From assembly GCA_038230415.1 (NCBI GenBank), contig JBBRNH010000040.1, positions 1 to 42,027 on the forward strand: 42,027 nucleotides of DNA. Direction: 5' to 3'. Positions 8,337-16,605 of this stretch are shown piece by piece (positions within the stretch are counted from its first letter, which is position 1; every line of letters starts with the position of its first letter). The notes below the pieces were generated by a model. It did not search any database and had not been told where the DNA came from. It worked only from the letters and a program-made list of their open reading frames with translations. Source of the DNA: JBBRNH01 sp038230415 (GTDB lineage Bacteria; Bacteroidota; Bacteroidia; Cytophagales; Spirosomataceae). A program made the position numbers and the translations under genes.

Positions 8337-9209
8337 ATGAACGAGAACGAGATTAAGGCCCTTATTTCGCTTTTAGACGATGACGATCAGGAGATCGCGA
8401 CGCACGTTGAAGCCCGAATCCGGGAACTCGGCACCCCCCTCATCCCCCTCCTCGAAACGCAGTGGGAAGGCAGTTTCAGCCCAATTTTTCAGCAAAAGGT
8501 CGAGGGAATCATTCATGATTTGCAGTACGAATCGGTGCAGGAGCGCATCCTGAACTGGCAAAACGGCGGGGCAATGGACTTGTTGGAAGGTCTCTGGATT
8601 GTGGCAACCTACCAATATCCCGCGCTCTCACTGCACAAATTGCGGCAGGAAATCGAGCAGTTATACTTCGACATCTGGCCCGACATCAGCCCCGATATGC
8701 ACCCCATTGATCAGGTGAAGGCCATGAATCACGCGTTTTTCGGGCGGCTGCGGTTTACGCCCAATTCCAAGCAATTTCATGCCCCGGCCAACTCAATGAT
8801 TAACGTGGTGCTGGAGTCGCGCCGGGGCAACCCGATTTCCCTCTGCCTGATTTACATGATGATTGCCCAGAAAATCGGGATGCCGATCTACGGCGTAAAC
8901 CTGCCTAACCTATTCGTGCTGACCTACAAAGACACGGGTGTTCAGTTTTATATCAATGTTTTTAACCGGGGGCTGGTGTTCTCCACCAAAGATATTGACC
9001 ATTATGTGGGTCAGTTGAACCTCCGCCGACTCGACCTTTTTTATCAGCCCTGCTCCAACATGGACATTGTTCGGCGGATGCTCCGCAACCTGATGATGGC
9101 TTTTGAAAAATCAGGCGATACCGTCCGGCAACGGGAGGTAGAACGAATTTTGGCATCGGTAAAAGGGCCGAACGACAGCCTGCCCCTGTCTGATTATACG
9201 CAACGGTAA
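8337..9209 (+). CDS. SirB1-like transglutaminase-fold protein
   Basis: A 290-residue cytoplasmic protein. The N-terminal part is acidic and helical. The central block SRRGNPISLCLIYMMIAQKI followed by GVNLPNLFVLTY is the signature of the SirB1/Transglut_core2 family, in which a transglutaminase-like fold often lacks a working catalytic triad. The end (residues 230-275) resembles the helical tail of that family. The biochemical role is unknown. It starts at the first ATG and is transcribed away from galE; no gene follows closely on the same strand. Confidence 0.78.
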   Translation: MNENEIKALISLLDDDDQEIATHVEARIRELGTPLIPLLETQWEGSFSPIFQQKVEGIIHDLQYESVQERILNWQNGGAMDLLEGLWIVATYQYPALSLHKLRQEIEQLYFDIWPDISPDMHPIDQVKAMNHAFFGRLRFTPNSKQFHAPANSMINVVLESRRGNPISLCLIYMMIAQKIGMPIYGVNLPNLFVLTYKDTGVQFYINVFNRGLVFSTKDIDHYVGQLNLRRLDLFYQPCSNMDIVRRMLRNLMMAFEKSGDTVRQREVERILASVKGPNDSLPLSDYTQR

Positions 9210-9429
9210 ATGCTGATTGCCAGCCCTCTGAATGCGATTCTTTATTAATTATCTCACTAATTTATTTCTGGTTTTTAGGTGTTTGTGGTGTCGGAAGTGG
9301 TTTCGGGCTTTGCAAAGAAGGGAAAATTCAAAAAACTTTGCCCAAATTCAGCGCAGTTTTTAATAGAGTTCCAACTATTAAATTACTTTCATCCGACCCA
9401 ACTTGCATAAAACCTAACGTTGCGTGTAG

Positions 9430-10161
9430 TTAATTAAAGTTGTATTTTTCAAATGGATGAACCTCACTTTTGATAGTTTCCCAGTCAAACGAGTAAAAAT
9501 CGTTATTAGTCCAGCTTTGTGGAAATTTTATAGAAAATATACTGTCATTAGCTGACGCAAACTCGTCATCATCAACATAAGTCATTACGTTAACTTGGAA
9601 TTGAGAAAATATTTGATGGTAAAACTGTGCAGCCAAGATAGTGAATAGTCCTGCCATTGATTTGACCAACGTTTGTAGCGATGCTTCATGAAAGCTTAAA
9701 CTTCTGTCGTGTTTTACATGATTATAATTTTGATACCAAATCAAAGGCGAATAAGCAGAATTATTCCATTCAGAGAATGGCTGAATTACTAACGCTTGAG
9801 GTGACCAAACATTTAATCGCACTTCATATTCATTTAGTCTTGCCGCCGAATTAATTTTAAGATAGTCTTTAATGTTAAAATTTTCACTTTTGGTATAGCC
9901 GTTGTCAATTAAAATGCCTTTACAATTATTTTCAAATTCAGTACATGTTCTAAGCAATAATTCAAAGATTCTGTGTGAAAAAGTTGAATTGTTATTGTCA
10001 TGTAACTCAACATAGTCAAATAACTTTCTGAAATCGTCTTCTATAATGTGATAGGCATGTATTAATTGTACTCTTTCCGTACAATATCGATGATCTAATA
10101 AATGGTAATGACCAAAATGATTTAACGATAATGGTCTAATTATTCTCTTGTATGGTTTCAT
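9430..10161 (-). CDS. hypothetical protein with HEPN-like helical region
   Basis: A 243-residue soluble protein, clearly AT-rich in codon use compared with its surroundings. The middle is helical and contains WYQNYNHVKHDRSLSFHEAS followed by a hydrophobic helix (LVKSMAGLFTILAAQF). A Tyr-Asn-x-Val-Lys-His-Asp-Arg motif before such a helix recurs in HEPN-like and other uncharacterised accessory proteins. There is no signal peptide or membrane helix. It lies in an AT-rich island upstream of a DUF262-HNH gene on the same strand but about 500 bases away, so co-transcription is doubtful. A defence role is only a guess from context. Confidence 0.6.
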   Translation of the reverse strand: MKPYKRIIRPLSLNHFGHYHLLDHRYCTERVQLIHAYHIIEDDFRKLFDYVELHDNNNSTFSHRIFELLLRTCTEFENNCKGILIDNGYTKSENFNIKDYLKINSAARLNEYEVRLNVWSPQALVIQPFSEWNNSAYSPLIWYQNYNHVKHDRSLSFHEASLQTLVKSMAGLFTILAAQFYHQIFSQFQVNVMTYVDDDEFASANDSIFSIKFPQSWTNNDFYSFDWETIKSEVHPFEKYNFN

Positions 10162-10670
10162 AGTCTGTTTTAATTATGCACAGCGAACAAGGCTTTGTGC
10201 AGACATGAGATTTGAAAAACGTCAATCCCGGAACTGCTGTTGATTGAAAGACAAATGTACAAGATAACAACCAAAAGTTTATGGGTGTAATTTTAATTAT
10301 CGCTTCCCAATTTGGTACTCTGACAATTCTTGTAGAGTGGCTAACACCTTACCACTTCAGTGTGCTTCTACAGCTTATAATCAAGGATTATAGTCTCAAC
10401 GTAAGCGTGATAACAGACACCTCCACAAGAATTATCAGATCACCCCAATTTTAGAGCATTAATCTTCTTCTATTCAATAAGTTGTGGTTTCAAAACAGAA
10501 CTATATCTTCTCAGAACACCACTTGCCAAGCTTGTACTTCAACCGGCTACGCGAGTTAACTGACTGATTAATAGTGCCAACCATCTATGGTAATCTTGTC
10601 ATGCGATAATTTGAAATACACCTGTATAAAACTCCACGTCACCTGTTGTTGCTCTTCTCTTTTGTCTCGT
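10162..10670. other. AT-rich intergenic region
   Basis: This 509-base stretch separates the HEPN-like gene from the DUF262-HNH gene. No convincing coding frame was found. Its main feature is the foldback structure at about 10311-10455, listed separately. A short inverted pair, TGCACA/TGTGCA, lies just upstream of the HEPN-like gene start (about 10177-10202) and could be part of its control region. Confidence 0.5.
10311..10455. repeat. foldback element with imperfect inverted arms
   Basis: The left arm around 10318-10336 reads CTCTGACAATTCTTGTAGAG. The right arm around 10422-10439 is its near-complement, CTCCACAAGAATTATCAGA. The match can be extended outward to AATT on both sides with gaps. 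Between the arms lie smaller hairpins: ATAATC-AAG-GATTAT near 10377-10391, and GTGG/CCAC near 10337-10354. The size and structure fit a miniature inverted-repeat element, a remnant of one, or a structured RNA. No target duplication was confirmed. Confidence 0.45.
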
Positions 10671-12038
10671 CTATGTAGTAGTCACTTTCTCAATTCTTGG
10701 TCTTGCATTGTTGCAATAACGATGTGTCAGTCTTGCATTATCAGGAATTGTTTTGCCACCTGTCCAATATTGCTCAATGTGGTCAACTGCTGCATCATCA
10801 ATGCTACTAATTTTATTTCCACAAATTGCACAAGTATCATTGTTATTGTATAACTCTTGCTTCAATTGAAGTGTGAAACATCTTGGTTCTTTTGCTCCGA
10901 CTCCAAGAATTGTTTGCAAAGTGAAACGCCATTTGTCAAAACGATTCAGAACTGCTTTCTTACTGCTTGTAGAAAGTTCGATTGAGTCAATAAAATCTTG
11001 GTCTTTGGTCATTAACTCAATTAATGCCTCTCTAATTCTGTCAAGGTTTTGGAAGACTATATTTTTGTCTTCCCTCGCGAATGAATACATTAAGATGTCA
11101 AAAAGTGAAACATTGAATTTTTGTGTTTCCCATGTCCCGTTTTTATTTTTTTCGTCGCCACGATAAAATCTCTTAAAAGATTTTTTGTCAAGAAGAGAGC
11201 GAATTATTTGAACCGTATTTTTAAAAGCGTTTCTAAAATTAGCTTCATCGGTAGGGGAAATATTTTGGTATCTCTCCATTGAATCGTTTAGGAATTTCTT
11301 GATTGGTGCATAGTAGTTTAAGTAAGTGTTAAAATGAAATGCAGCAAAACGTAAAACAAGTTCTCTATCTTTCATTCTTCTATCAGATGTTGTGATACCT
11401 AAAAGATATTTAAAGTCTTTGTCTTGCGATAATTCTTTAATTGTCTCATTGAATCTTCCCCTGAAAACGCAATTCCTCAATTCCTGATCGTTGAGAGGTA
11501 CTGAACCCGAGTTTAATCTTGCAAAAATTTCAAATTGCAAATCGCCATCAGATTCTTTTCTGAATTTAATGACTCTTATTTTGTAGGTAGTAATTTTATA
11601 TTGTAGCTCCTCCGAGAGTTGGTTGAATTTCTTCCCGTTGAGTTCAGTAAAAACATTCAGCTTTTTTAATTTGAATTCGTTGTCATCGGGAAATTTTCCA
11701 TCAATGAACGAAAAGAAAGAAGTTAGTCTTTGTTGTCCATCAATAACATTTTCTTTTCCGTCTTTTTCTTCTGACAAGTAAACGATTGGAATAGGAATAT
11801 CTAAAAGTACAGATTCTATTAGACGGCTACTTTTAATTTCGTCCCAAACAAATTGTCGTTGAAACTCTGGTTGAACGTTTAACCTCCCACTTTTGAAACG
11901 TTTGTATAAAGAATCAATTTCAGGGTCGCCTTGTTCTGTATAAATTTTTCGTTTGCCTGATAAATCGTCTTGCTCATCATTGTCTTTTGCATTGTCAAGT
12001 ATAATCTCGTCAATGACCTCTGTATTTTTTAATTCCAT
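10671..12038 (-). CDS. DUF262 and HNH endonuclease domain protein (GmrSD-like)
   Basis: The ATG at 12038 (MELKNTEVIDE) is preferred to an in-frame TTG at 12062. The 455-residue product has an N-terminal DUF262 domain, with QPEFQRQFVWD at about 56-66 and the nucleotide-handling motif VIDGQQRLTSFF at about 98-109. A C-terminal HNH nuclease has CAIC at about 403-406, VDHIEQY with its His near 420, and a closing HRYCNNAR. This fused layout resembles the GmrSD/type IV restriction and BrxU group, nucleases that cut modified foreign DNA using NTPs. AT-rich codon use and isolation suggest transfer. No methyltransferase partner is adjacent. A defence role is inferred from the family. Confidence 0.82.
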   Translation of the reverse strand: MELKNTEVIDEIILDNAKDNDEQDDLSGKRKIYTEQGDPEIDSLYKRFKSGRLNVQPEFQRQFVWDEIKSSRLIESVLLDIPIPIVYLSEEKDGKENVIDGQQRLTSFFSFIDGKFPDDNEFKLKKLNVFTELNGKKFNQLSEELQYKITTYKIRVIKFRKESDGDLQFEIFARLNSGSVPLNDQELRNCVFRGRFNETIKELSQDKDFKYLLGITTSDRRMKDRELVLRFAAFHFNTYLNYYAPIKKFLNDSMERYQNISPTDEANFRNAFKNTVQIIRSLLDKKSFKRFYRGDEKNKNGTWETQKFNVSLFDILMYSFAREDKNIVFQNLDRIREALIELMTKDQDFIDSIELSTSSKKAVLNRFDKWRFTLQTILGVGAKEPRCFTLQLKQELYNNNDTCAICGNKISSIDDAAVDHIEQYWTGGKTIPDNARLTHRYCNNARPRIEKVTTT

Positions 12039-12388
12039 TAAGCTATTTTTTTTGAATATCAAGTTATGGTAAGTCTTGTCACTTTAGGATGTCGCCACTC
12101 AATAGAGACTATCGTCTAAATGCACGTACGTATTTAGGCCATTATCACAAACCTAAGCCAAAGGAATTGCATTTACAAGACTCATCCGAATTTTCACTGT
12201 AAGCTATTCATTCAGAATTAGGCAAAGCGCATCGGCTAACAATACAGAATACGTTACGCGCATTTTGTATTGCTGAATAGGCCAGCCAACTGCCAACTGT
12301 ATTACGGGAAATGATTCAAAGCCGGGCCGATTTAAAACAAACTGCAATTACCAATTCGCCCGTTGCTGCGGCCCGGCTTTGTGAACCC
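12039..12388. other. intergenic region, boundary of the AT-rich island
   Basis: No confident gene. A 37-codon plus-strand frame at 12089-12202 (beginning MSPLNRDYRLNARTYLGHYH) is intact but matches nothing recognised. It could be the debris of an older gene. An imperfect inverted pair AATACAGAAT/ATTTTGTATT lies near 12241-12276. Composition changes from AT-rich to the chromosomal average across this stretch, so it probably marks one end of the island. Confidence 0.4.
12317..12381 (-). terminator. 13-bp perfect inverted repeat downstream of the cytochrome b-like gene
   Basis: CAAAGCCGGGCCG at 12317-12329 pairs exactly with CGGCCCGGCTTTG at 12369-12381 across a 39-base loop. It begins 8 bases past the stop of the minus-strand gene ending at 12389. 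The GC-rich stem could end that transcript, but the loop is long and no run of T follows. A repeat or operator is the alternative. Confidence 0.45.
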
Positions 12389-12826
12389 TTAATACAAACC
12401 CGCGCCCAAATTTCGGAACGGCCAGGGAATCGAGACTAAGATCAGCAGTAGCCCGATACCATAAAAAATGGCGACTGTCCGGTGTTTCAGCGCGTCGCCA
12501 CTCAGCCGGCGCGACCGTGACCGGCCTACCGTAATCAGCACAATGGCGAGTAACATACCCACCGTGTGTTCAACGGTGTAGAAGCGGGTCAGGCTATTGC
12601 TAATGTTGCTCAGGTTTACTTTGGGGCTGATGAAATACAGCACTAAGCCCAGCACGAGTTGAATATGCACCGAAATCAGGGCGAAGAGATACAGTCTGTT
12701 ATCGGTAGCCGAATAACTTGTGCGGCCCTGCCACTTGCGGAAGGCCGTAATCACTGCCGCCACCAACAGCAGCAATACCACCCAGCGCAGACCGGAGTGC
12801 GCTTTGACTAAAATTGTGTAAAACAT
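12389..12826 (-). CDS. four-helix membrane protein, cytochrome b-like
   Basis: The ATG at 12826 starts MFYTILVKAHSGLRW. The open frame continues 45 codons upstream but would cross the divergent promoter palindrome and the DUF4286 gene. The 145-residue product has four hydrophobic helices, and His residues sit at helix ends: KAHSGLRW, SVHIQLVLGL and EHTVGM. That pattern is typical of small b-type cytochrome-like membrane proteins of Bacteroidota and suggests haem binding, which is unproven. It is divergent from the DUF4286 gene with 75 bases between starts. Confidence 0.68.
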   Translation of the reverse strand: MFYTILVKAHSGLRWVVLLLLVAAVITAFRKWQGRTSYSATDNRLYLFALISVHIQLVLGLVLYFISPKVNLSNISNSLTRFYTVEHTVGMLLAIVLITVGRSRSRRLSGDALKHRTVAIFYGIGLLLILVSIPWPFRNLGAGLY

Positions 12827-12874
12827 CAGAGAATGATTGGTTTGACTTTGTTTCGGCAAAAATAACACCCGAAT

Positions 12875-12900
12875 CCCCAAAGTTTCGGCCAACTTTGGGG
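12875..12900. promoter_or_regulatory. perfect palindrome in a divergent promoter
   Basis: CCCCAAAGTT at 12875-12884 and AACTTTGGGG at 12891-12900 are perfect complements around a 6-base centre. The palindrome ends 1 base before the ATG of the DUF4286 gene (12902) and lies 48 bases upstream of the opposite gene. Each arm contains AACTTTG, close to the Bacteroidota -7 box TAnnTTTG in either direction. It may be a shared operator or a two-way promoter core. Confidence 0.5.
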
Positions 12901-12901
12901 T

Positions 12902-13204
12902 ATGATTCTTTTCAATATCACGGTCAACCTCGACCCGGCCATCGAAGGCGAATGGCTGCACTGGATCAAAACCGATGTTTTACCAGCCGCCATCCAGACC
13001 AATCTGCCCGTTGCGGCCAACGTACTCCGTCTGCTTACCGAGATTGATACCGGGGGCGTAACCTACACCCTGCAATTCAGATTTGCCGATTTAGACGATG
13101 CCGGGGCCTACCAAAACCAGTATGTCTCTGATTTTGAGGACGCGCTCTTTCACCGCTACGCCGAAAAATACGTGACGTTTCAAACCGTACTGGAATACGT
13201 TTAA
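12902..13204 (+). CDS. DUF4286 family protein
   Basis: A 100-residue protein beginning MILFNITVNLDPAIEGEWLH and ending FQTVLEYV, the full length and pattern of DUF4286. This is a small ferredoxin-like alpha-beta domain found widely in Bacteroidota. The conserved N-terminal strand, the central FRFADLDDAGAYQ and the aromatic-rich C-terminus (HRYAEKYVTFQTV) are all present. Its function is unknown; it has no signal peptide and is presumed cytoplasmic. The ATG sits one base after a perfect palindrome, so initiation may be controlled by a bound protein or by a hairpin in the leader. Confidence 0.82.
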   Translation: MILFNITVNLDPAIEGEWLHWIKTDVLPAAIQTNLPVAANVLRLLTEIDTGGVTYTLQFRFADLDDAGAYQNQYVSDFEDALFHRYAEKYVTFQTVLEYV

Positions 13205-13243
13205 CCAATGCGTCGGCAGGATTACCGGCACTGCAAAACCTCT

Positions 13244-13495
13244 ATGCGCTCTGTACCACTATTGCTCTTTTTGGTGATCGCGGCCAACGCCAACGCCCGG
13301 CGAACGCCCGTGTTCATCCTCGTCCACCCTGCCGTAGGAGTCCATGATTTTGCCGAAATTACGCTGCGGCAACCGGCGGCTGAAACCGGGAATCCATTCA
13401 CTGGTTCTACATATTCTAACAAACCCGAAAAAGTAGCCTGCCTTACGACGGACTGGCTACCGAGCATCTCGTGCCTGACCACGCTAACCCCGTAA
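13244..13495 (+). CDS. possible small exported protein, doubtful
   Basis: An in-frame ATG at 13244 opens MRSVPLLLFLVIAANANARR, which looks like a signal peptide, followed by 63 residues without recognised motifs. Two Cys residues lie near the end. The frame stops 5 bases before the next lipoprotein start. It could be a real short exported protein, or the remnant of a longer one whose frame was lost. Nothing in its composition settles this. If it is not a gene, 13205-13499 holds nothing else that I can see. Confidence 0.28.
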   Translation: MRSVPLLLFLVIAANANARRTPVFILVHPAVGVHDFAEITLRQPAAETGNPFTGSTYSNKPEKVACLTTDWLPSISCLTTLTP

Positions 13496-13499
13496 ACTG

Positions 13500-14306
13500 A
13501 TGCGCCAACAACAACGCTACCTTTATCAATGTATGGCTCCGCTCCTTGCTTTCCTCGTTGGCGGGTGCGGTTTGCCCACCGAAAAAGTGCTTTATGAAGG
13601 CACATACAACGGGATGAGGTATGTGGTAAAATCTCACGAAATCCACACGTGGAACGGCTCCCGTACCGACTGGCGGGTGAGGTTGGGAGCGCTACCCGAA
13701 CTGCCCATCACGATCACCCGGCGTTATGGTACCCCGGTAGAGCCGGATGGCGCGGTCACTACCGATTGGGGACCGCCCTACGAGGATGCACTTTATGGAA
13801 CGTATGAGCGCATTTATGTGGGCCAAAAACCGGCTTACAGCAGCAAAGGGGATCTGTATGATAGCCAGCCAGCCCAGCACGATTACACGATGCTTTATAT
13901 GTCTGCCGGGACAGATAACGACGTTTTTCGGCAGTATGCCGCGTTTATGAACGCCGAATGGGCGAAGGTAGATGAAGCACTGACCCCAACGACCACTAAT
14001 TTCCCGCATATCATCGGGTTGGTGAGGGCATCCCGGCAACGGTTTATCCGCAGTTTCAGGGGCATGATACGGGGGCAGCCAATGGTCTTGCGGATAGACC
14101 CCGATGGATACGTGAATTTTGATCAATATGATAACTCGGGCATAACAAACCGTATGCGGCATTGCGCCGTGCAGATGCCCCGGAAAGCCATTGTGCTGCA
14201 TGAAATCTACCTCTGGTCAGACAATGGGGCCACAAAGGCCGATATCCGGCAGTTTCGCGATAGAAACGGCAAAAGCCCGGAAGATTATTTTGTGCTGGAA
14301 GACTGA
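13500..14306 (+). CDS. hypothetical lipoprotein
   Basis: A 268-residue protein with a lipoprotein signal: MRQQQRYLYQCMAPLLAFLV, then GGCG with the lipobox Cys at residue 23. A second in-frame ATG at residue 12 would also leave a usable signal. The mature part is polar, rich in Tyr, Arg and Trp, with no repeats or known catalytic motif that I recognise. It should be anchored in the inner or outer membrane. The preceding short frame ends 5 bases upstream, so the two might be co-transcribed. Function unknown. Confidence 0.6.
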   Translation: MRQQQRYLYQCMAPLLAFLVGGCGLPTEKVLYEGTYNGMRYVVKSHEIHTWNGSRTDWRVRLGALPELPITITRRYGTPVEPDGAVTTDWGPPYEDALYGTYERIYVGQKPAYSSKGDLYDSQPAQHDYTMLYMSAGTDNDVFRQYAAFMNAEWAKVDEALTPTTTNFPHIIGLVRASRQRFIRSFRGMIRGQPMVLRIDPDGYVNFDQYDNSGITNRMRHCAVQMPRKAIVLHEIYLWSDNGATKADIRQFRDRNGKSPEDYFVLED

Positions 14307-14473
14307 CCGGGTTGCGAGTAAGGGCATACGAACCGATACGCCATGAACTACTCACGATAGAAAAGGCGAACGTGCAGAACCGGAGCCGGGGCCGATACAG
14401 GTGGCGGTGATATTTGAGGAGAAGCAGTGATAAATCAGATCAATTAATTCGCATTTTTCTTCGTTAATAAGCT

Positions 14474-14677
14474 ATGACACAAGCCCAACCCTATTTTTTG
14501 ACCGATCAGGCTGGTAACAGATTATCAGTCGTTTTGCCACTTTCGGTGTATGAGCAGATGCTGGCCGATTTGGAAGAAATGGATGATATCCAGCTGTATG
14601 ATGCCGTGAAAGCCCGACAAGAGACAATCTTGCCGTTTGCTGATTATGTGGCCCAACGAGCTAAACGTAATGGCTGA
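14474..14677 (+). CDS. antitoxin of a RelE/ParE-type module
   Basis: A 67-residue acidic protein directly upstream of, and overlapping by 8 bases, a RelE-type toxin. Its N-terminal LTDQAGNRLSVVLPLSVYEQ followed by MLADLEEMDDIQLYDAVKA fits the Phd/RelB-like small antitoxins, with a short strand, a DNA-binding start and a helix. The C-terminal part would wrap the toxin. By family habit it would bind and repress its own promoter, which must lie within 14307-14473. The assignment rests mostly on gene order and size. Confidence 0.75.
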   Translation: MTQAQPYFLTDQAGNRLSVVLPLSVYEQMLADLEEMDDIQLYDAVKARQETILPFADYVAQRAKRNG

Positions 14678-14927
14678 GTATCGAATTGACATTACGCAAA
14701 CAGCACAAAAACAATTAGATAAATTGCCCGACGATGTAGCCGAGCGACTAATCAGTGGAATCTGGTCTTTGGCAAGCGACCCTCGCCCGGCAGGTTGTAA
14801 AAAGTTGAAAGGGAGGGATGCTTACAGAATCCGGCGTGGAGATTACCGAATTATTTACGACATTGATGATGGTGCTTTAGTTGTTACAATCGTGGCAATA
14901 GGCCACCGAAAAGAAATTTATGAATAG
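14670..14927 (+). CDS. RelE/ParE family toxin
   Basis: The ATG at 14670 begins MAEYRIDITQTAQKQLDKLP, the typical RelE/ParE opening; the longer frame from 14637 has no support. The 85-residue product continues with GCKKLKGRDAYRIRRGDYRI, IYDIDDGALVVTIVAIGHR and KEIYE, the conserved Arg- and Lys-rich core and C-terminal His-Arg-Lys of this toxin fold. RelE members cut mRNA on the ribosome and ParE members poison gyrase; this sequence looks closer to RelE. It overlaps the antitoxin gene by 8 bases upstream and the OmpA gene by 8 bases downstream. Confidence 0.88.
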   Translation: MAEYRIDITQTAQKQLDKLPDDVAERLISGIWSLASDPRPAGCKKLKGRDAYRIRRGDYRIIYDIDDGALVVTIVAIGHRKEIYE

Positions 14928-16605
14928 TTATTTTTCGTTCAAGTACTTAATCCTAACAAAACATATCAGTCCGTATGTGTTGTTGGTCGCTGTTATTGCT
15001 CAACCAGCCCTCGCCCAGCCAACCGCGCCGAAGCCCGAAAACCTTGGCCCGCAGGTTAATTCGACCTATAACGAGATTAACCCCATGATTTCGCCCGATG
15101 GCAAAACGCTGTATTTTGCCCGCATCAGCCACCCCCAAAATACCAACGGCGACAAAGGCAGTCAGGACATCTGGTACTCCGATTTTGACGAGTTAAGCAA
15201 GCAGTGGGGACCCGCCCGCCGGATGCCCAACCCGCTCAACCGCGAGGTGTATAATTGCGCGTACAGTATTACGCCCGACGGAAACACCATGCTCGTTAAA
15301 GGAGCTTACAACAACGGAACCTACGAAACGCGCGGTTTTTCGATGAGCAAAAAAGTGGCCAATGGCTGGAGCAGTCCCCAAAAAATGAACATCGGCAGCT
15401 ACGAACGGATGAGCGCGGGGCAGTTCGATTGCGGGTTTTTGTCGGCTGACGGTAAAGCATTGCTGATGGCCTTCAGCGAAAAGAAAAACAGCAAAGAAGA
15501 CAACGTGTATGTCAGCTTCCGAATGAAAGACGGGTCGTGGAGCAAGCCGCTCGATTTGGGGCCGGACATCAATACCAAATTCACCGAAACCACGCCGTTT
15601 CTGGCTCCTGATGGCGTTACGCTGTATTTTTCCAGCGACCGCGACGGTGGGCAGGGCAGTAACGATATTTGGGTCAGCAAGCGGATCGATAAAACCTGGA
15701 AACGGTGGAGCAAACCCCAAAACCTCGGCCCGGCCATCAACACCGACGGCTATGATGCCTATTACACGCTGTCGGCGGCTGGTGACTTTGCTTACCTAAC
15801 CACGTTCAAAAACACGCTTGGCAAGGGCGATGTGGTCAGGATTAACCTCAACGAAACCCTGCCACCGCCCACATTGGCCGGTAATAATGACCCTGCCAAA
15901 ACCGGTTTGGGTAACGATCCCAACAACCCAAATGGTGGTAGTAATCCTGCCGGGCAAGACCCCACCCGGCCCAACCCCGTTGCCCTGATTTCGGGCCGGG
16001 TGATTGACCAGAAAACCGGCCTGCCCGTTGCCGCCCGCATCATTTACCAAACCCTGCCCGACGGTGCCGAAGCCGGTGAAGCCAACTCAGACCCCACCAC
16101 CGGCGAATACAAAATTGTGCTGCCCTACGGCCAGAAATATTCTATGCGGGCCATTGCCCCCGATTTTATTGCCGAAGGTGACAACGTGGACCTGACCGGG
16201 CCAGCCAAAGGGTTTCAGGAAATCAAAGGGAAAGAACTCAAATTGGTGCCGATAGAAGTGGGTCGGTCGGTGCGGCTCAACAATATTTTCTTTGACGTGG
16301 GCAAGGCCGAACTCCGCCCCGAATCCGGCCCTGAACTCGACCGGATGGTAGGCACCTTCAACGATAATCCGAAGATCACCATCGAAATCGGCGGGCATAC
16401 CGACAACACCGGGAGCAATGCCATTAACGCCAAACTCTCGCAGGATCGGGCCGATGCCGTGCGCGAATACTTCATCGGCAAAGGCATTGAACCTGACCGC
16501 ATTGCCAGCAAAGGCTACGGCGAAACCAAACCCGTTGCCGCCAATGACACCGATGCGGGCCGGCAGCAAAACCGGCGCGTAGAATTTGTAATTGTCAAGA
16601 AGTAA
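14920..16605 (+). CDS. PD40 propeller, carboxypeptidase-regulatory and OmpA domain protein
   Basis: A 561-residue envelope protein. The N-terminal export signal ends near VLLVAVIAQPALAQP. Residues about 45-310 hold PD40/WD40-like propeller repeats (INPMISPDGKTLYFAR, PFLAPDGVTLYFSSDRDGG). A Pro- and Asn-rich linker is followed by a small beta domain beginning ALISGRVIDQKTGLPVAARI. The C-terminal OmpA domain has IFFDVGKAELRPESGPELDR, GGHTDNTGSNAINAKLSQDR and NRRVEFV, which bind peptidoglycan. Such proteins anchor the outer membrane in Bacteroidota. The start ATG overlaps the toxin gene by 8 bases, which is unusual. The 3' end overlaps the convergent EamA gene by 11 bases. Confidence 0.87.
   Translation: MNSYFSFKYLILTKHISPYVLLVAVIAQPALAQPTAPKPENLGPQVNSTYNEINPMISPDGKTLYFARISHPQNTNGDKGSQDIWYSDFDELSKQWGPARRMPNPLNREVYNCAYSITPDGNTMLVKGAYNNGTYETRGFSMSKKVANGWSSPQKMNIGSYERMSAGQFDCGFLSADGKALLMAFSEKKNSKEDNVYVSFRMKDGSWSKPLDLGPDINTKFTETTPFLAPDGVTLYFSSDRDGGQGSNDIWVSKRIDKTWKRWSKPQNLGPAINTDGYDAYYTLSAAGDFAYLTTFKNTLGKGDVVRINLNETLPPPTLAGNNDPAKTGLGNDPNNPNGGSNPAGQDPTRPNPVALISGRVIDQKTGLPVAARIIYQTLPDGAEAGEANSDPTTGEYKIVLPYGQKYSMRAIAPDFIAEGDNVDLTGPAKGFQEIKGKELKLVPIEVGRSVRLNNIFFDVGKAELRPESGPELDRMVGTFNDNPKITIEIGGHTDNTGSNAINAKLSQDRADAVREYFIGKGIEPDRIASKGYGETKPVAANDTDAGRQQNRRVEFVIVKK

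Noticed and set aside
9400..9430. TAACGTTGCG near the end of the HEPN-like gene, recalling part of an integron attC site
   Set aside because: No matching complementary site, no integrase and no cassette-like series were seen.
12089..12202. 37-codon plus-strand frame beginning MSPLNRDYRL
   Set aside because: Too short and without family signature; mentioned only as possible debris within the intergenic entry.
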